This document shows, piece by piece, positions 12,401 through 25,129 of a stretch of DNA of 64,000 nucleotides. The notes beneath the pieces were generated by a model. It was not told where the DNA came from. It searched no databases and worked only from the letters and a program-made list of their open reading frames with translations. The stretch spans positions 21,066,351-21,130,350 of the forward strand of contig NC_036451.1 in the NCBI RefSeq assembly GCF_002775205.1. Direction: 5' to 3'. Numbering within the stretch: the first letter of the stretch is position 1; each line of letters opens with the position of its first letter. This stretch comes from Xiphophorus maculatus (Eukaryota > Chordata > Actinopteri > Cyprinodontiformes > Poeciliidae). A program made the translations under genes and the position numbers.

Positions 12401-15400
12401 CTGGGAGAACAACTGGCTCTTCAGGGACTCGTACTGGTCTGTGGGGATGTCCGACCAGTACCTGGAGATTTTGGTGTGAAGCGCGCTGGCCCCAAAGTAC
12501 TGAATCTCAGGCACCTGTGAGAGAAAACACATTGAAGTTAATAAAACCTTTCAACTAATAGCTAACTAATAACTAAGATTGTTACTATTATTGAGTTTTG
12601 GAGGATCATGTACCTTATCCGGGCTAAGTAGGGCCCAGCAAAACTGCCAGGCCTGAGGTGAAACTTGAGCTTGCATCAGCCATTTCTGGGCCAGATTCTT
12701 GTTCTCTATATTTGGATCATAATATAACTGATGGAGAGCCTAGAAATAAAAAAGAAAATAACACAGCAGTTTTATGAATTCAGAATGAGAGTTGAATCAT
12801 CTGTAAGTTATTGTAATAAACGTCAGAAGGCCAGTTAATGATATACCAAGAATTTACTGAGCAACAGATTCAAAACTGCTGAAATTACTCAGGTCCTCAA
12901 GTATGGACGGACATTTATAAGATGCTCAAACTTTGATAACTAGCTTCAGTGAATCATGTCTTTACGTAAAATAACATGTAGACAAGAATCTAACTGCTTT
13001 TATTTTAACAAAAAAATCAACATAAAAATCAAAATGATTGCTTAATAGTAGGGCTGCACAAATGTTAAAAAACAGATAGCCTGACTAATTAACCAGCTCA
13101 TATCAGCTCATTAAACTCGTTTCATTCTGAAGAGCAGAACAGAGAGAGGTACTATTCTACACATTAAGTTCCTCAAAAATATTTGCATGCGTTTTATTCT
13201 TTTTTTTTTTTTTTGCTAAAGTATGTGCATTAAAATATCAAATAAATGATTAACACAAAATTGTGACAATTATTTTAGCAGTTGCAGAAGTAATTGTCAG
13301 TTTTCTAATTAAAATAGAGGAAATTAGATCATGTTTGAAATTTCAGTGTTAATGGCAATAAAACCATAACATTCTTCCTCAAGGTGATCATGCAATGAGA
13401 ATCTGGTACGGTACCATGCCTATGCTTGACACGGTGAAAATGTTGGGTGTCTGGGAAAATAAGCCAGGAAACAAAGACAAAACAAAAAGAAAAAGCAAAA
13501 GAGAAAAAAACAGTCTACCTTACTCCTGACTGTCAGAGAGAGAGGTTACTTTGGAGTAGAGCTCACACAAACACACAGTAGACACATTACCCCAAAAACC
13601 TGAGCAGAGTAGAATGCAACGAACTGAAAACAGCCATCTTTAAAGCACAGCTTCAAGTTATTTGAGCACTTGAGTGCAACGAAGACAAATAAAGAGGAGA
13701 GGCGAGGAAAAATGTATGAAAGAGAAGCAAGTACGAGACGGCTATAAAGAAGATGATTAATCGGCATCAATTAGACTGATGATTCTAATTCTGGCAAAGC
13801 TGGAATAATGATTTTGAAAAATGTCAGCTTCTCTCTCACATTTTGTTAAACACACTTACACAAATACACACGGCCAATAAACTAAAACCTCTGGCAGGCA
13901 GAGTAAACTGCCTTACAATGAACATGGGGGGGAAAAATCCATTCTGTGAGCTTCTGATCTTGAATTTTTACCCCTGCAGACTTGTCACATCAAATCCTCC
14001 ACCAACAATCTTTCGATCTCCATTTCATCCATCCAGCTGCCACCCTAAAGCCAACACTCTGCATTCATTTTCATCCCAGCCCTTTGGCATTCAATATCAA
14101 ACGTCTTGCAATAGAAAAAAAAACAAACAAAAACACATACAATAAAAAACTAAAAATGATTCTTTGTCAAACAAGAACAGAGTCAGACAAAAACATTTTG
14201 CAGCTGCAAAGAAGAACATCAAACCAACGTCAAAGCCAACTGGAAGCAGAGTATCAGGTAGCAATTGCTCAGTCTGCCATCATCCTGTACAATTATCTGT
14301 CTCCCCTTTCTGTGCAAGACTACGAACAAGTCAAACTGGGTGTTAAGCTGAATTTCTGCAGAGAGCCTGGTATCACTTGTATCTGTAAGGGTGGAAACAG
14401 AGACACACTGTAGGTACCCATATATAGTAGAGAGCAGGTGCAGCATTTATAATATGCCTGCAGCTTTAACTTATTCATGGCTGGCAGGGTCTCTGTGCTC
14501 CAAAAGAAGAAAAGAACTACCTCCATTTTGTGCCCTTTAAAGAATAAACTTCACCCATATATAAACTTGGCTTTGATGTGCTTTTCTAGGAGACTATAGG
14601 GATTAATGTAAACAAAATGGTACAATTGAGCTAAAAATAAACTTTGTGGTAGCTTCCACTGTGTCTTTCAATGGATGATCATCACGGCGTCCTTTGAACA
14701 GGCATCCAGCTCCACTCTGGCCTTTCTCTAAATGAGGATGTGATTATCTCAGAGTTAAAAGAAGCAGCACATCATTACTGCAGTCCACTCTGTGACCGCA
14801 GACCCCTCCGAATCTAATCTGAAACAGTTCAGTGCGCCCTTCTAAGGGTCATTATCAAAAACCAAAGACACAACACGGGCTGGTTAGTTCACTCCTTTAA
14901 TCTTACAAAAATTCCCTTTTTCAACAAAAATAAAAACCACCGCCAGACATATCAAACATTAATATGACTTATTATCCTGTTCTTTCCACCAGTGCAAAGC
15001 TCTGTCCTGACACTCCTGAGTTTAAATGATTCTGATCTTTTTTTATATAATAATGAGGAAAATATTTCCAGATAAATTGAAAATACAGCATATAAAATAT
15101 TGCTTAGTTATAGTTAAATATCACAACTAACACATAACAGATACATTGGTTTGTGTTAAATCATTAAATGGCTCACTAATGTATTGTAACTATAAAGGTC
15201 CTTAAGAAGCCTTTTTCTGCTAATGGATTATTGATCAAGACGACAAGCAAAAATGCCTCAAAGAAGGCTACCTAATGATATTTACATGTCAAAGAGCATC
15301 AGATGTTTAAGTAAAACACATTCAAAACTATCTGGAAAATTAGAATTAGCTTCCTTAATTGAATCTCCAATGAACATTGTTGTTGAAGCAACTTGCTACC

Positions 15401-18400
15401 AAGTAGGTACGGGGCACAGAAGATCTTTTTTGAATGGATTATGAAGTTCTGATGTGTCGAGCGTAAAATTTTATGGTCCTGTTCAGTAGATGATTTCCAA
15501 GATAATGTCTCTAGATTTGACTATATATAATCACACCTCTAACAAAATGACTGAAATTGGTAGCATAATAATGGCGCACCTTCAAAGAACACACCGTGAA
15601 CGATAGAGAATAACGATGTATGCAGAAGAAGGGACAAACCAGAAGTGAGATAATGAACTATTTTTGTGTCAACTAATTATTCTAATACAAATGTAAACAA
15701 ACAGACACCAAATGACTCTAAAAAAAGAAAGGAAGATAGATTTTTTTTTTACAATATAAAATCAATAAAGCTATTGTTTACATACAAATATTCAGAAGAG
15801 GTCTCGTGACACGATAACAGGTTATCAGAGTTTTCCACTCATCCAACCTTCAGGAGTTGCCCTGTTAAGGCCATCACTGTGACGAAAACGTGACTTTGTG
15901 TTATATCTGTGTGAATAAAGGCCTTTAAGCATATCTTCATTAATAAAAGAAGGAATTATTTGTCTCAGTACGTGCGTAGGTGTTTGTTGACAGCACACGG
16001 ATATAGAAAAAATTAAGAGTAGCATGATGTTGCCAATAGTGATGAGATCTGAGCCCAAAAGCAAAACAAATGTCTCATATCACTCTTATTTCTAAAGCTC
16101 GGCTCAATGGATAGATGGAAAGAATAATCTTGCCTTCTGATAAACATTTCAATTGACTTTAAATTCATTTTAGGAACTATCTTATAAGATATTAAAGCCA
16201 CATTCACATTTCTTTCAGTCTTCCCACCATAAGTGCTCATTGTTTATTTATATTAGGAGCAAAGGCAAAGACCTCTATGTATCACAGAGACAAAATGACT
16301 ACAGAGGCCACATTTAAAGCTGTACTTAGCATCTTATATTAACTATTAGCAAGGTTAGTATGGCTAGTATTACGCGAGCAGTCTGTGTGTTTCCCAGTTT
16401 TACTATGAGACTTTCAAAAATCTGCCAATATCAAATTTTGTTCCAAGACAGAAGTTAAACGCTCCACTACTGATTCTGAATAGCAGAGGAGGTAAAAGTG
16501 TAAAGTCCAATCAGTCTTGAATGGACACTGATACTAATAGTGGCTCATTTTTAAAGCTTGCTGTGACGGATTGGAGACAATTGCAATGCGACACAAAGTG
16601 ACCCACTGGCCAATCACCCCTGAGCAAGATGACGGACAGGTCAGACCGAGCATTATGCTGAACTGTACAGAAACTCCCTCAGGACCGAATTATAAAATCT
16701 CAACAGCGCAGTACAGCTCAGGACTGACCTCTACATTTCCTCTGCAACACATTTTAGTACAGTGACAAATGTAAGCCGGCACACAACCCAGTTCTTTATG
16801 TACAAAGATACCAACAATGTGTGACTTTGTTTTAAAGGACCCAAAACCAAACAAAGAGTTTTCTGTTGGACGCAGGCAAACTCTGGGCCAGGGACCATCA
16901 TCTCTGGCACCATGTAGACAATACCGTAACAGTGCATACTGATTCTATTTATTTTTTTAAATGTATTTTACTCTAAACACTGAAAGAGAAATGATAATGT
17001 TCCAGTGTAAAAAGAAAAGTCGTCAAAAGAGCCTCTTTGGGTTTTAACAATTTTGCTTTAACGTCATCCGATTAGTGATGCAGAGAGGCTATACCAATTA
17101 TTCCTAAGGGCAATAACATCTAAAATTAAAAAAAAAAAAAGTGTGTTGCAGGTTTCCTCATAAATAAAAATGAATCTAATAAATTCTGTAATTAAAAAAG
17201 TCCCTCTAGAATTCAGGTGGAAAAAATGTACATTGGGTTTTGTTATTTTGTTTTCCCCAATGGGGTTTATCAAAATCCAGGAAATGACAGATTTTAAGAT
17301 GCAAAACAGATGAGGCAGTACTCTCTGTTTGGTTGAAGCCATTTATGCTTTATTTTCTTACTTGTGAAGCCGATACAAATGTTTATGACCAAGCTATACT
17401 CGTTCATTCACGGTGCTGAGATTACTCCACAGCTGTTACTACTGTTTTCTGCATGTATATAACATGTGGAAATAATTTGTGGAGAATAGCTGTAATAATA
17501 ATAAATCCAACTCATCGAACACAACTTTTTCAGGCAAAACAACAATTATTACTAACAATAAATAGTTAAAAGGTTTTCCCCAGAAATATTGCTAAACCCG
17601 GTGGTTGGGCACTAGGGCAGTTATTCATCCAGCAGTCCGTCGTGTTTTTGAGTTAATTTCATTTAATTATGTGTCACTGGAAGATATGAAGATTAATATC
17701 TTGAACACCAGCTGTAAAGTTTTAAAAAATCCAAACACAAAAAATAAAAAAAACTTAAATAAGCAATGCTAAGCCTGGTGGGGGCACAAGTAAAGCCTGG
17801 TGGCCTGCCAGGCTTACATTACACTTTGGGAAACCCTGAATCCTATATGTAAAAAATGCAAACATACTGACACTGCCTGTTATGTTAATTCGACGCTTTT
17901 GACATGTCTCTATTTTATTTGAATTTAGTGCATCATGTTTCTTCCCCAGTGGCTTACAAATGTGACATTTGTGATTGTCGATATATACCAAGGGTTTGAA
18001 AAGTTGCCATATCAAAAATATCAAACCATTTTTGATGGTTTGATATGATTTTTGTTATATGGTTTAAAGTCTTTTTAAACAAATGTCAGTGAAAGAATTT
18101 TCTCCAGCCATACGGTGCACACAGCACATTGCTTGTCACCCCGACAGACAAAGCTTGTACACTTTTCTCTTGCTAATATAAAGACAAATGTGGCAGTTTG
18201 TAAATGTTTTTGCGTGTGGAAAACATGGAGAGTCATGATGTGGAAACTAAAAATAGCAATAGCAGTCCCATGACTCTTAGGAAGGTAAAGCTGTCTCAGA
18301 CCCACAGTTGGCAAGGTACAAGTGAAGGCAGACTAAACTGTCAGAAAATACAAAAATACAATATTATTATACTAGTAATAATTATGTTATTTACAGAGCC

Positions 18401-19263
18401 AGGAAATATATAGAACATTCCATATAACATTATTATTACTGGAATAATTTTGTTACATTGTTTTATTTCTAGAGGGAAAAAAATCATAAAAAAATAAAAC
18501 TATAATATAATTTTATGCATTCTTGTTTGTTTGTTGTTTTTGGTTTCTTTGCTAAACTCCATGGCCATTTTACTCAAGGTTACTCTGTGCTCTCATTTTC
18601 AAAAGAAATAAATCAGAATAAAACACAAAATCCCATACAGCTATCACACCTGAAACCAGATGCTAAATAATTTCCCCTGCAGAAATGTGCATCGCTCCCT
18701 CTGATCTGCCTTTAATCAGTTCTGTCGCATCACCAATCTCCTCAAGCCCCCTCCTGTTCCTCTGCTGGCACCTTCCTCACCTTTATCTTCCTTCATCAAT
18801 CCTGCTCCTCCACTGAGCATCTCTCTCCCTCCCTCCCATCATTCCTTGGTATGTCCAAGACATTGGCCGCCCAGAAGGATAATTCATCACAGCAACCTGG
18901 CACTTAACAGGGCCGTGCAAACACACACACACACACCACTATACCTAGTGCCTCACAAGAAAAACACAAGACCCAGAGAACCAGTGTATTGCAAGGACAT
19001 AAGCTGATCACTTTAATTCCATATAATCCGTACATTACAAATTAAATTGCTAAATACATTTTTAAAAATATATCTATTATGTGGTCACATTAGAAATAAA
19101 GTTCCATTTTAAAAGTGAGACACCTTAAAACAGCAGCTTTTTAAACTACCAGCATAATAATTGTTAGACAAGCTGTTGACATGTGAAGACTCACCTTCTC
19201 TACGTTTTCCACCGTGAAGTCCAGAGCGTCCTGTGTGGTTGCTATTCTCCCCGGCGTCTCCAT
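443..19263 (-). CDS. ipo13: Importin-13 (karyopherin beta), N-terminal ~747 codons, 15 exons
   Basis: Importin-13 is a HEAT-repeat karyopherin-beta that carries cargo both ways through the nuclear pore under RanGTP control. Known cargoes of the family include UBC9 and MAGOH-RBM8A (import) and eIF1A (export). Coding exons, high to low: 19195-19263, 12614-12739, 12158-12514, 10432-10685, 6375-6515, 6099-6240, 5483-5649, 5131-5251, 4819-4966, 4560-4741, 3369-3395, 3077-3211, 1059-1211, 660-740, 443-580. All junctions are GT-AG with matching phases and total 2241 nt (747 codons). Diagnostic stretches include DFTVENVEK, LYYDPNIENKNLAQKWLMQA, LTRLCVALASLAL, FCTGIPGHYPVNETTSSLTL, LKKICRECKYDLPPYA and IPQASALDLTRQ. 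The start is the only ATG in frame before DFTVENVEK. Human importin-13 is 963 aa, so roughly 200 C-terminal residues lie beyond base 1. No break is seen in any exon. Confidence 0.96.
1212..3076 (-). other. ipo13 intron with poly-A tract and a short GT-rich run
   Basis: This intron lies between the exon ending LADET and the exon starting PNPSNK. It holds an A tract at about 1220-1244 on the plus strand, immediately beside the 3' splice site, where it serves as the polypyrimidine (U) tract on the coding strand. A TG-rich run lies near 3009-3052. A 71-codon minus ORF at 2254-2469 has no importin-13 similarity and was not called. Confidence 0.6.
3396..4559 (-). other. ipo13 intron, no further feature seen
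   Basis: AT-rich intronic sequence between the 27-nt microexon and the exon ending at 4560. A short CT run lies near 4232-4246. No repeat was recognised with confidence. Confidence 0.55.
7440..7690. repeat. Degenerate GATGGA/GACAGA minisatellite-like tract
   Basis: Many imperfect units of the type atggacagatgga occur here. The tract also contains a perfect hairpin with 14-nt arms (7520-7533 and 7539-7552, loop of 5). Confidence 0.55.
7850..8703. repeat. Old dispersed repeat (family 'gcaactaatgatta'), copy 1, split by a MITE
   Basis: It shares phrases with copies near 11342-11828 and 32181-32464: a gattattctgatgattat-type start, a cattt(a)accacttaag middle, 'attagttgacaa', and an end with 'gattattcgattcagccct'. 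The copies are diverged, so boundaries are approximate. A teleost DNA-transposon-derived family is likely; I do not name it. Confidence 0.5.
8313..8658. mobile_element. 346-bp MITE inserted in the older repeat
   Basis: It begins agggctgt and ends acagccct (perfect 8-bp terminal inverted repeat). The interior 'agcaatacactaatctcaca' resembles a recurrent teleost non-autonomous element. The flanks ataaactag and ataagcgag are an imperfect direct repeat that could be an old target duplication. Confidence 0.45.
9494..9506. promoter_or_regulatory. X-box-like palindrome (RFX-type motif) in an ipo13 intron
   Basis: GTTGCC-T-GGCAAC is a perfect inverted repeat with a one-base spacer, close to the RFX-family X-box (RYYRCC N1-3 GGYAAC). 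A CCAAT lies about 13 bases downstream. The motif is seen; function is inferred. Confidence 0.3.
10686..12157 (-). other. ipo13 intron with repeat copy and a duplicated donor segment
   Basis: This intron holds a second copy of the 'gcaactaatgatta' repeat, a 14-nt-arm hairpin at 11061-11093, and a 53-bp near-copy (11965-12017) of the exon 2 donor region found at 12564-12616. Confidence 0.6.
11342..11828. repeat. Old dispersed repeat (family 'gcaactaatgatta'), copy 2
   Basis: It opens gcaactaatgattact and contains 'catttaaccacttaag' and 'agattagttgacaatt'. A fragment of the type 'gaagcacggtggaggcagtg' (11605-11624), typical of teleost DNA-transposon remnants, lies inside. Confidence 0.5.
12740..19194 (-). 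other. ipo13 intron 1 (6.45 kb), no gene seen
   Basis: Long AT-rich first intron. It holds a T tract at 13200-13215, an 'agggctgcac' repeat fragment near 13050-13330, a hairpin at 18018-18046 and a short CA run at 18923-18936. No open frame looks coding. Confidence 0.6.
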
Positions 19264-19700
19264 ATCTCCGCGGACACGGAGCTGTCAAACGGGTAAAGCG
19301 GAGAGAAGCGTTCACTTATTGAATTCCCGCTACAGATACTCACATTTCACTACTATATTCCCCACAGGAGCCTGTCTTACTGTTTTATTTTCGTTGCTTT
19401 AATTCGTATCTGGGCTTTAAGGATGACATGGAAACGCCGACCGGAAAGCTAACGCTTAGCCAGCTGTCGCTAGCCCTGCCACAGTAGAAAAACCACACTA
19501 AGCAAGCGGCTATGCTAACGCAAAGCTAACTAATATAGCAATGTAACCGGACACGGGCGCACACACGCAACAACCCGATTATGTAAACAGTCTTATTGTG
19601 ACAACATAGTCAAAACTACGCAATGACAGTATGTTGTCTGAGGGAAGCTCAGAGGACTGTCATTTCCACACCTTTCTGTCCACCGACGGTATGAGACGAT
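19264..19700 (-). promoter_or_regulatory. ipo13 5' UTR and promoter side
   Basis: The sequence just upstream of the start codon is visibly richer in CpG than the surrounding introns (about 19240-19700), as expected of a housekeeping gene promoter. No TATA box was found. The transcription start cannot be placed from sequence alone. Confidence 0.4.
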
Positions 19701-19813
19701 GCTGGCAGCTCCCTCCCAACCGCTTCTCCGTCACCAGGAGCTTTTTGCTGCATTCAAGAACTATGGGAAATTCTGTATTCGAAGCATAGTGAAGATTTGG
19801 ATACGCACTGATT

Positions 19814-19919
<106 letters not shown>

Positions 19920-19957
19920 AAATAAAAAAAAATATATATATATATATAGATAGATAT

Positions 19958-20345
19958 ACAGTACAGACCAAAAGTCTGGACACACCTTCTAATTCAATGG
20001 GTTTTCTTTATTTTCATGACTATTTATAAAGCAAGAAATCCCACTCATTAATGTGACAGGGTACACCTATGAAGTGAAAACCATTTCAGGTGACTGCCTC
20101 TTGAAGCTCATCAAGAAAATGCAGTGTGTGCAAAACAGTAATCACAGCAAAAGGTTGCTACTTTGAAGAAACTAGAATATAAGGGGTATTTTCAGTTGTT
20201 TTACACTTTTTTGTTTAGTGCATATTTCCACATGTGTTATTCATAGTTTTGATGCCTTCAGTGTGAATCTACAATGTCAATAGTCATGAAAATAAAGGAA
20301 ACTCATTTAATTAAAAGGTGTGTCCAAACTTTTGGTCTGTACTGT
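19958..20345. mobile_element. 388-bp MITE with long terminal inverted repeats
   Basis: The left end acagtacagaccaaaagt and right end ccaaacttttggtctgtact are inverted copies. Similarity continues inward for about 60 bases ('ctttattttcatgac' against 'gtcatgaaaataaag'). It is flanked by TA. No coding capacity. This is a well-known type of teleost non-autonomous DNA element; the family name is not assigned. Confidence 0.8.
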
Positions 20346-20403
20346 ATAAAAAATTCCCTTCTCACCCACCGCGGGTGGTTCTTATCCTCTGAGCTCGGGT
20401 CCT

Positions 20404-21150
20404 CTACCAGAGGCCTGGGAGCTTGAGGGTTCTGCGCAGTATCTTGGCTGTGCCAAGGACTGCACATTTCTGGACTGAGATGTCTGATGTTGTTCCTGGG
20501 ATCTGTTGTAGCCATTGGTCCAGTTTGGGGGTGACTGCCCCGAGGGCCCCGATGACCACAGGCACCACTGTGGTCTTCACCTTCCAGGCCCTCTCCAGTT
20601 CCTCTCTGAGGCCCTGGTATTTCTCTAGTTTCTCGTGCTCCTTTTTCCTGATGTTGCAGTCGCTTGGTATTGCTACATCTATCACAACGGCTTTCTTCTG
20701 TTGTTTATCCACTACGACAATGTCTGGTTGGTTCGCCATTACCATTTTGTCTGTCTGGATCTGGAAGTCCCACAGGATCTTAGCTCTGGCGTTCTCCGCC
20801 ATCTTTGGGGGTGTTTCCCACTTTGATCTCGGGGTTTCCAGTCCATATTCTGCACAGATGTTTCTGTACACTATGCCTGCAACTTGGTTATGTCGTTCCA
20901 TGTACGCTTTCCCTGCCAGTATCTTGCACCCTGCTGTTATGTGCTGGACTGTCTCAGGGGCCTCCTTGCACAACCTACACCTTGGGTCTTGTCTGGTGTG
21001 GTATATCTGGGCCTCTATTGCTCTGGTGTTTAGGGCCTGTTCCTGGGCGGCCAGGATGAGGGCCTCTGTGCTGTCCTTGAGTCCAGCTTTTTCCAGCCAT
21101 TGGTAGGATTTACTGATATCAGCCACTTGGGTTATTTGCTGGTGGTACAT
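20404..21150 (-). pseudogene. 3' fragment of a LINE with restriction-like endonuclease domain
   Basis: A 248-codon open stretch matches the C-terminus of R2/R4-type non-LTR retrotransposon proteins. It carries a CCHC knuckle (CRLC...H...C, about residues 58-75) followed by an endonuclease-like block (PDIVVVDK with IDVAIPSD after it, about residues 143-165). Reverse transcriptase and everything N-terminal are missing, so this is a 5'-truncated copy. The 5' side (high coordinate) abuts a TA/TG microsatellite and the 3' side abuts the MITE ending at 20345. Its frame is intact, which suggests fairly recent insertion. The clade (R2, R4/Dong or NeSL) cannot be settled without alignment. Confidence 0.75.
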
Positions 21151-21193
21151 CCCATGTAGGGGCTTGTCCTGCCATGATGGTATCTCTCATGGC

Positions 21194-21308
<115 letters not shown>

Positions 21309-22613
21309 TTTAGGGGGGTGCATGTGCGTGTGAAGTGTAATGACGCACAGCTGTAATATGTGTTATGTTTATTTTCTAATTGACCAGTTGGTTAAACAGT
21401 TGAAAACAGCTATGATTTTTCCTGTGAAAAAGAATAAACAGGTGTTCAACCATACAAGGTTAGACATTGTCATTACATCCTCTAACAATTTATATAATGT
21501 GTAACTGCCAATTTCATTGGGACAATGTGGGGGGGAAATAAGTTTATCAGCTGCAAAGACATGATCTATTGTATGTTTTGCATGTCTAGTCAAAGAGGGA
21601 ATGAGTAACTCTCCTGTTAAGCAAAAATATTTATTCTTTTAAAGTGTTTTCTTAATTATTTCTACAGTTTTCTGGTTCTTAAACATATACCTCTCTTTAT
21701 GTATGCAACATTATTTATATCTACCTGCAGATCATTGAACATTCCTAAATGAAGAATCAAACCAAACACCAAGACTAAAGTCAAAGAGATGTTTTCTTTT
21801 CTGATAAGCTACAAACAAATTACAGTTATTTTGAAGAATGAGCCTCTCTCTGGAGGTTCATTGTGCTTTGCTCAATAGCCAATGCATGTACACTGATACA
21901 GAAGGGCTCAACTACATTGCGCAGTTCATTAAAATAATAAAAGCATCACTGCTCCTATGTTCTTCAAGCACTTGATTAATGAACCAATTTGTTAGCTTCA
22001 TTAAACACATAACTCGTGCGTACGTTTAATGTTTATTGCCTAATATCCATCACAAACACATATTATTTAGATTGTGTATGTTTTCATTACTATTCAATAT
22101 CCCCGTACACACCCTCTTACATTTTTGTAAATAATACTGTAAAGCATGCAGGTTCCTGCATATTTTTTTAACTATACTGTTACTAGTATATTTGATGTCA
22201 ATATTCAATTATATATAAGGACCCATTTTCTAAAGCATGACAGCTCCTCCTAAGGAGCCTGTTATAGTGCTAAATTGAAGCACCTTGCTTTTTATTGTGA
22301 TTTTTAATTGTTACTGTCAGTTATTATTATATTGCAGCATAAATGTAAGTAAGAAGGTTTCTTTGACCAAGAAAAGGCTTTGACTCTAATGATAGATGTT
22401 AAAATATATATATATATTGAGCAGAGGTTATGAAGTGTGTAGCAAAAAAATAAAATAAAAATAAATAAATAAAAAATAAATTAAAAAAAATATATATATA
22501 TGTCCTTCAATCTGGTGGCATGCAGACATGTCTAATACAAGCAGATTGTCTGGACAAGGCAAGGGCGACCCCATGTGGGTGAAACAATGCATTGCATCAC
22601 GGTAGTATTCATT

Positions 22614-22977
22614 CATTCATCCATCTATTTTCTAACACCCTTGTTCCTAGTGGGGTCGGGAGGTGCTGGTGTCTATCTCCAGCTACGTTCCGGGTGAGAG
22701 GCGGGGTCACCCTGGACATGTCGCCAGTCTGTCACAGGGCAACACAGAAACATACAGGACAAACAACCATGCACACACTCACACTTACGGAGAATTTAGA
22801 AAGACCAATTAACCTGACAGTCATGTTTTTGGACTGTGGGAGGAAGCCAGAGTACCCGGAGAGAACCCACGTATGCACAGGGAGAACATACAAACTTCAT
22901 GAAGAAAGACCCCAGGCTGGGAATCGAACCCAGGACCTTTTTGCTGCAGGGCAACAGTGCTAACAGTGCAGCCCGGT
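22614..22977. repeat. Dispersed repeat copy A (about 360 bp)
   Basis: Shares long phrases with 57421-57785, including 'ctatctccagctacgttccg', 'gaggcggggtcaccctgg', 'gtacccggagagaacccacg' and 'gggaatcgaacccag'. Both copies run in the same orientation. It is a common teleost interspersed repeat; the apparent ORF on it is a shadow. Confidence 0.8.
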
Positions 22978-23149
22978 AGTATTATATTTGGGATAAATAA
23001 ATCATACCGAAGGGTGAATAATAAACTTATTATAACCTAAGAAACCACATTTAAATAAAGAATGATGGAACAGACCTGTTTCATTAACTGTAGAGCTGTG
23101 AAATCCTTTGGATAAAAAACATTTCAATATCAGAGGAAGATAAACTGAA

Positions 23150-23800
23150 CACCATTCTGTGCCAGAAAGCTGGGATGAGTACATCACTGTGGAGGAGTTT
23201 TGGCCTGCTCTTTTGAAAATTGTTTTAATTTGGCCACAGTGGATGATTCAGAGCATGGACCACCTGTTTCAAGTCAAGCTATAGCATCTCAATCAGATTT
23301 AAGTCTGGATTTTGACTAGCCAACTCCAAAATCTTTGTATGGTTGTGATTTTTGTTGTTCTTTTTATTTAGTTAGTTATTTATTTTAGCCGTTCAGTGGT
23401 TCATTTGCTGCTATGCTTCTAATCATTATGCTGCAAAATCCAAGTGTGTTTGAGCTTAAAGTTGGAAACTGATGACTGGACATCCTCCCCCAGGATAGAC
23501 AGCAGATTTCATGGTTCAATAAAATGAAGGAAATTGTCAACTTTACCTGAAGGAGCAAACCAGTTCCAGACCATTACACTACCAGCTCTATGTTTAACTG
23601 TTGACATGCTCTGTAAGATTTTACATCACACCACACATGCCTACCCAAAAGTTTTTTTTTGTTTTGTCTATCAGAAATTTTACTCAAGTTTGGGGGATCA
23701 TCAAGATTATTTTCAGCAAATGTAAAAGAGAAGCTTCTTGTTTTGTTTACTTATTCATTCTTTTTTTTTTTTTTTAGCAGTGGTTTTATATGTATACAGA
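23150..23800. mobile_element. Decayed non-autonomous DNA transposon
   Basis: Resembles a recurrent teleost element by phrases such as 'tctcaatcagatttaagtc', 'gactagccaactccaaaatc', 'ccagaccattacactacc' and 'gggggatcatcaagatt'. No transposase frame remains. Boundaries are approximate. Confidence 0.55.
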
Positions 23801-24095
23801 ATATAATGAATAGATCTTGCAGGATAATAGATAATATATCATTTTAATTCTACGATAGGCCGTCGCCATTTTGATTAAATTGAAAATACAATTTTGCATT
23901 CTCCACAATATTCATCTGAAAAACGAATGGATCAGCAAAATGTGGGAAATACATATGGGTGTGTGTTTAGTAAGTATCCATGGCACACGTTTCAACGAAA
24001 CACAGAAAACACATAAAAGAAGCTACATTTCTAGTCAGAACTAGACTGCATTCTACGGGTATTGGTATTTCATGTCTGCCTTGCCTACTCCGGTA

Positions 24096-24107
24096 CAGTA
24101 GGTGGCG
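24096..24107 (+). promoter_or_regulatory. CTCF-core-like motif, forward
   Basis: CAGTAGGTGGCG fits the CTCF core consensus (CCASYAGRKGGCR) except at the first position, and lies upstream of the coiled-coil gene. The surrounding 'cagtaggtggcggta' is itself a recurrent phrase near fish genes. Confidence 0.35.
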
Positions 24108-25129
24108 GTATACAGCTAGAAATTACACTGTAGTATGAAAACGCAAAATAGAAGAAAAACGAAGAATGAAGCTGGGAATTCATTTATTCTGAGTGGCGAC
24201 CCGCCGAAAGAGAGGAAGGATTAAGTGTCTCAATACTGTTTGTAGTTAAACTAACTTCTCTGCCATGCTACTATTTTGACTTTTATCTTCATGTTGCTCA
24301 CGTAGCGAATAATTACAGCGGGGAGAGGAGTACAGTACTGAACCCCATAACTAAGAGTTGGATCCCCAATTGAGGTAAAAATAGAAAAATAAATAAAAGA
24401 TAGAGGCTATAATATATCATTATATTGCGTCTTACCTGTTCTTATATATATTTATTAAATGTGTTATGTTATGATACGTGTGTAACAATGTTGTAGCAGA
24501 TTTCAGACCCCGGAGCGAAGCTGCCGTTACTTTCCAACCGCTGTGAAATAAACTTATTGTCTTTATAAGACAGTAAAATGCAGTTAAAATGTATCTAATT
24601 GATCAACTATTACATGCCGTGACGTTAGTTATGCATAGTCACATTAAAAACAAACGCCTGTGTCTACAGAGGTAATTAGAGATTTGTTTGTGAATTTCTG
24701 CATGTAAAGCCTCTTCTGTTGGAATAAGAGTTTGATTCTAAGGAATAAAAGTAACAATGAAATTGTGTTTTAAAACGTTATTTTTTACCATGACCCAGTA
24801 AATGTTTCTGCCAAGATCAGTTCAACTACACTCTCATGTTATGAGATCTCTTGCTAAAGTCTATCACATTATTGGACAACTTGAATATCCAGGATCTTGG
24901 ATTTCAACTTTAAATTGCAAAAGGTTTTGCAACATAATCCTCCTTACAGTGTCAGAAAGCCTAACTCAGCTGTTGCATCACAGAGCTGCAACAAATTGGG
25001 TCTCATGTTACTCCGCTACCGTAGCTTGACTACTATTTTTGCTAGAAAAACCTTCAGGATACTGATCAATGATCAATTTGACTAATTACTGTACTTGTGA
25101 TGTTTGACTTTTTGCTTCTATCTCAGGAT

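Noticed and set aside
13840..14413. 100- and 143-codon overlapping ORFs in ipo13 intron 1
   Set aside because: Overlap each other in different frames and show no conserved-looking motif or splice context.
20423..21106. 227-codon plus-strand ORF
   Set aside because: Antisense shadow of the LINE endonuclease frame, which has the recognisable CCHC and endonuclease blocks.
22592..22963. 123-codon ORF
   Set aside because: Lies wholly on a dispersed repeat that recurs at 57421-57785, where a related ORF appears by the same cause.
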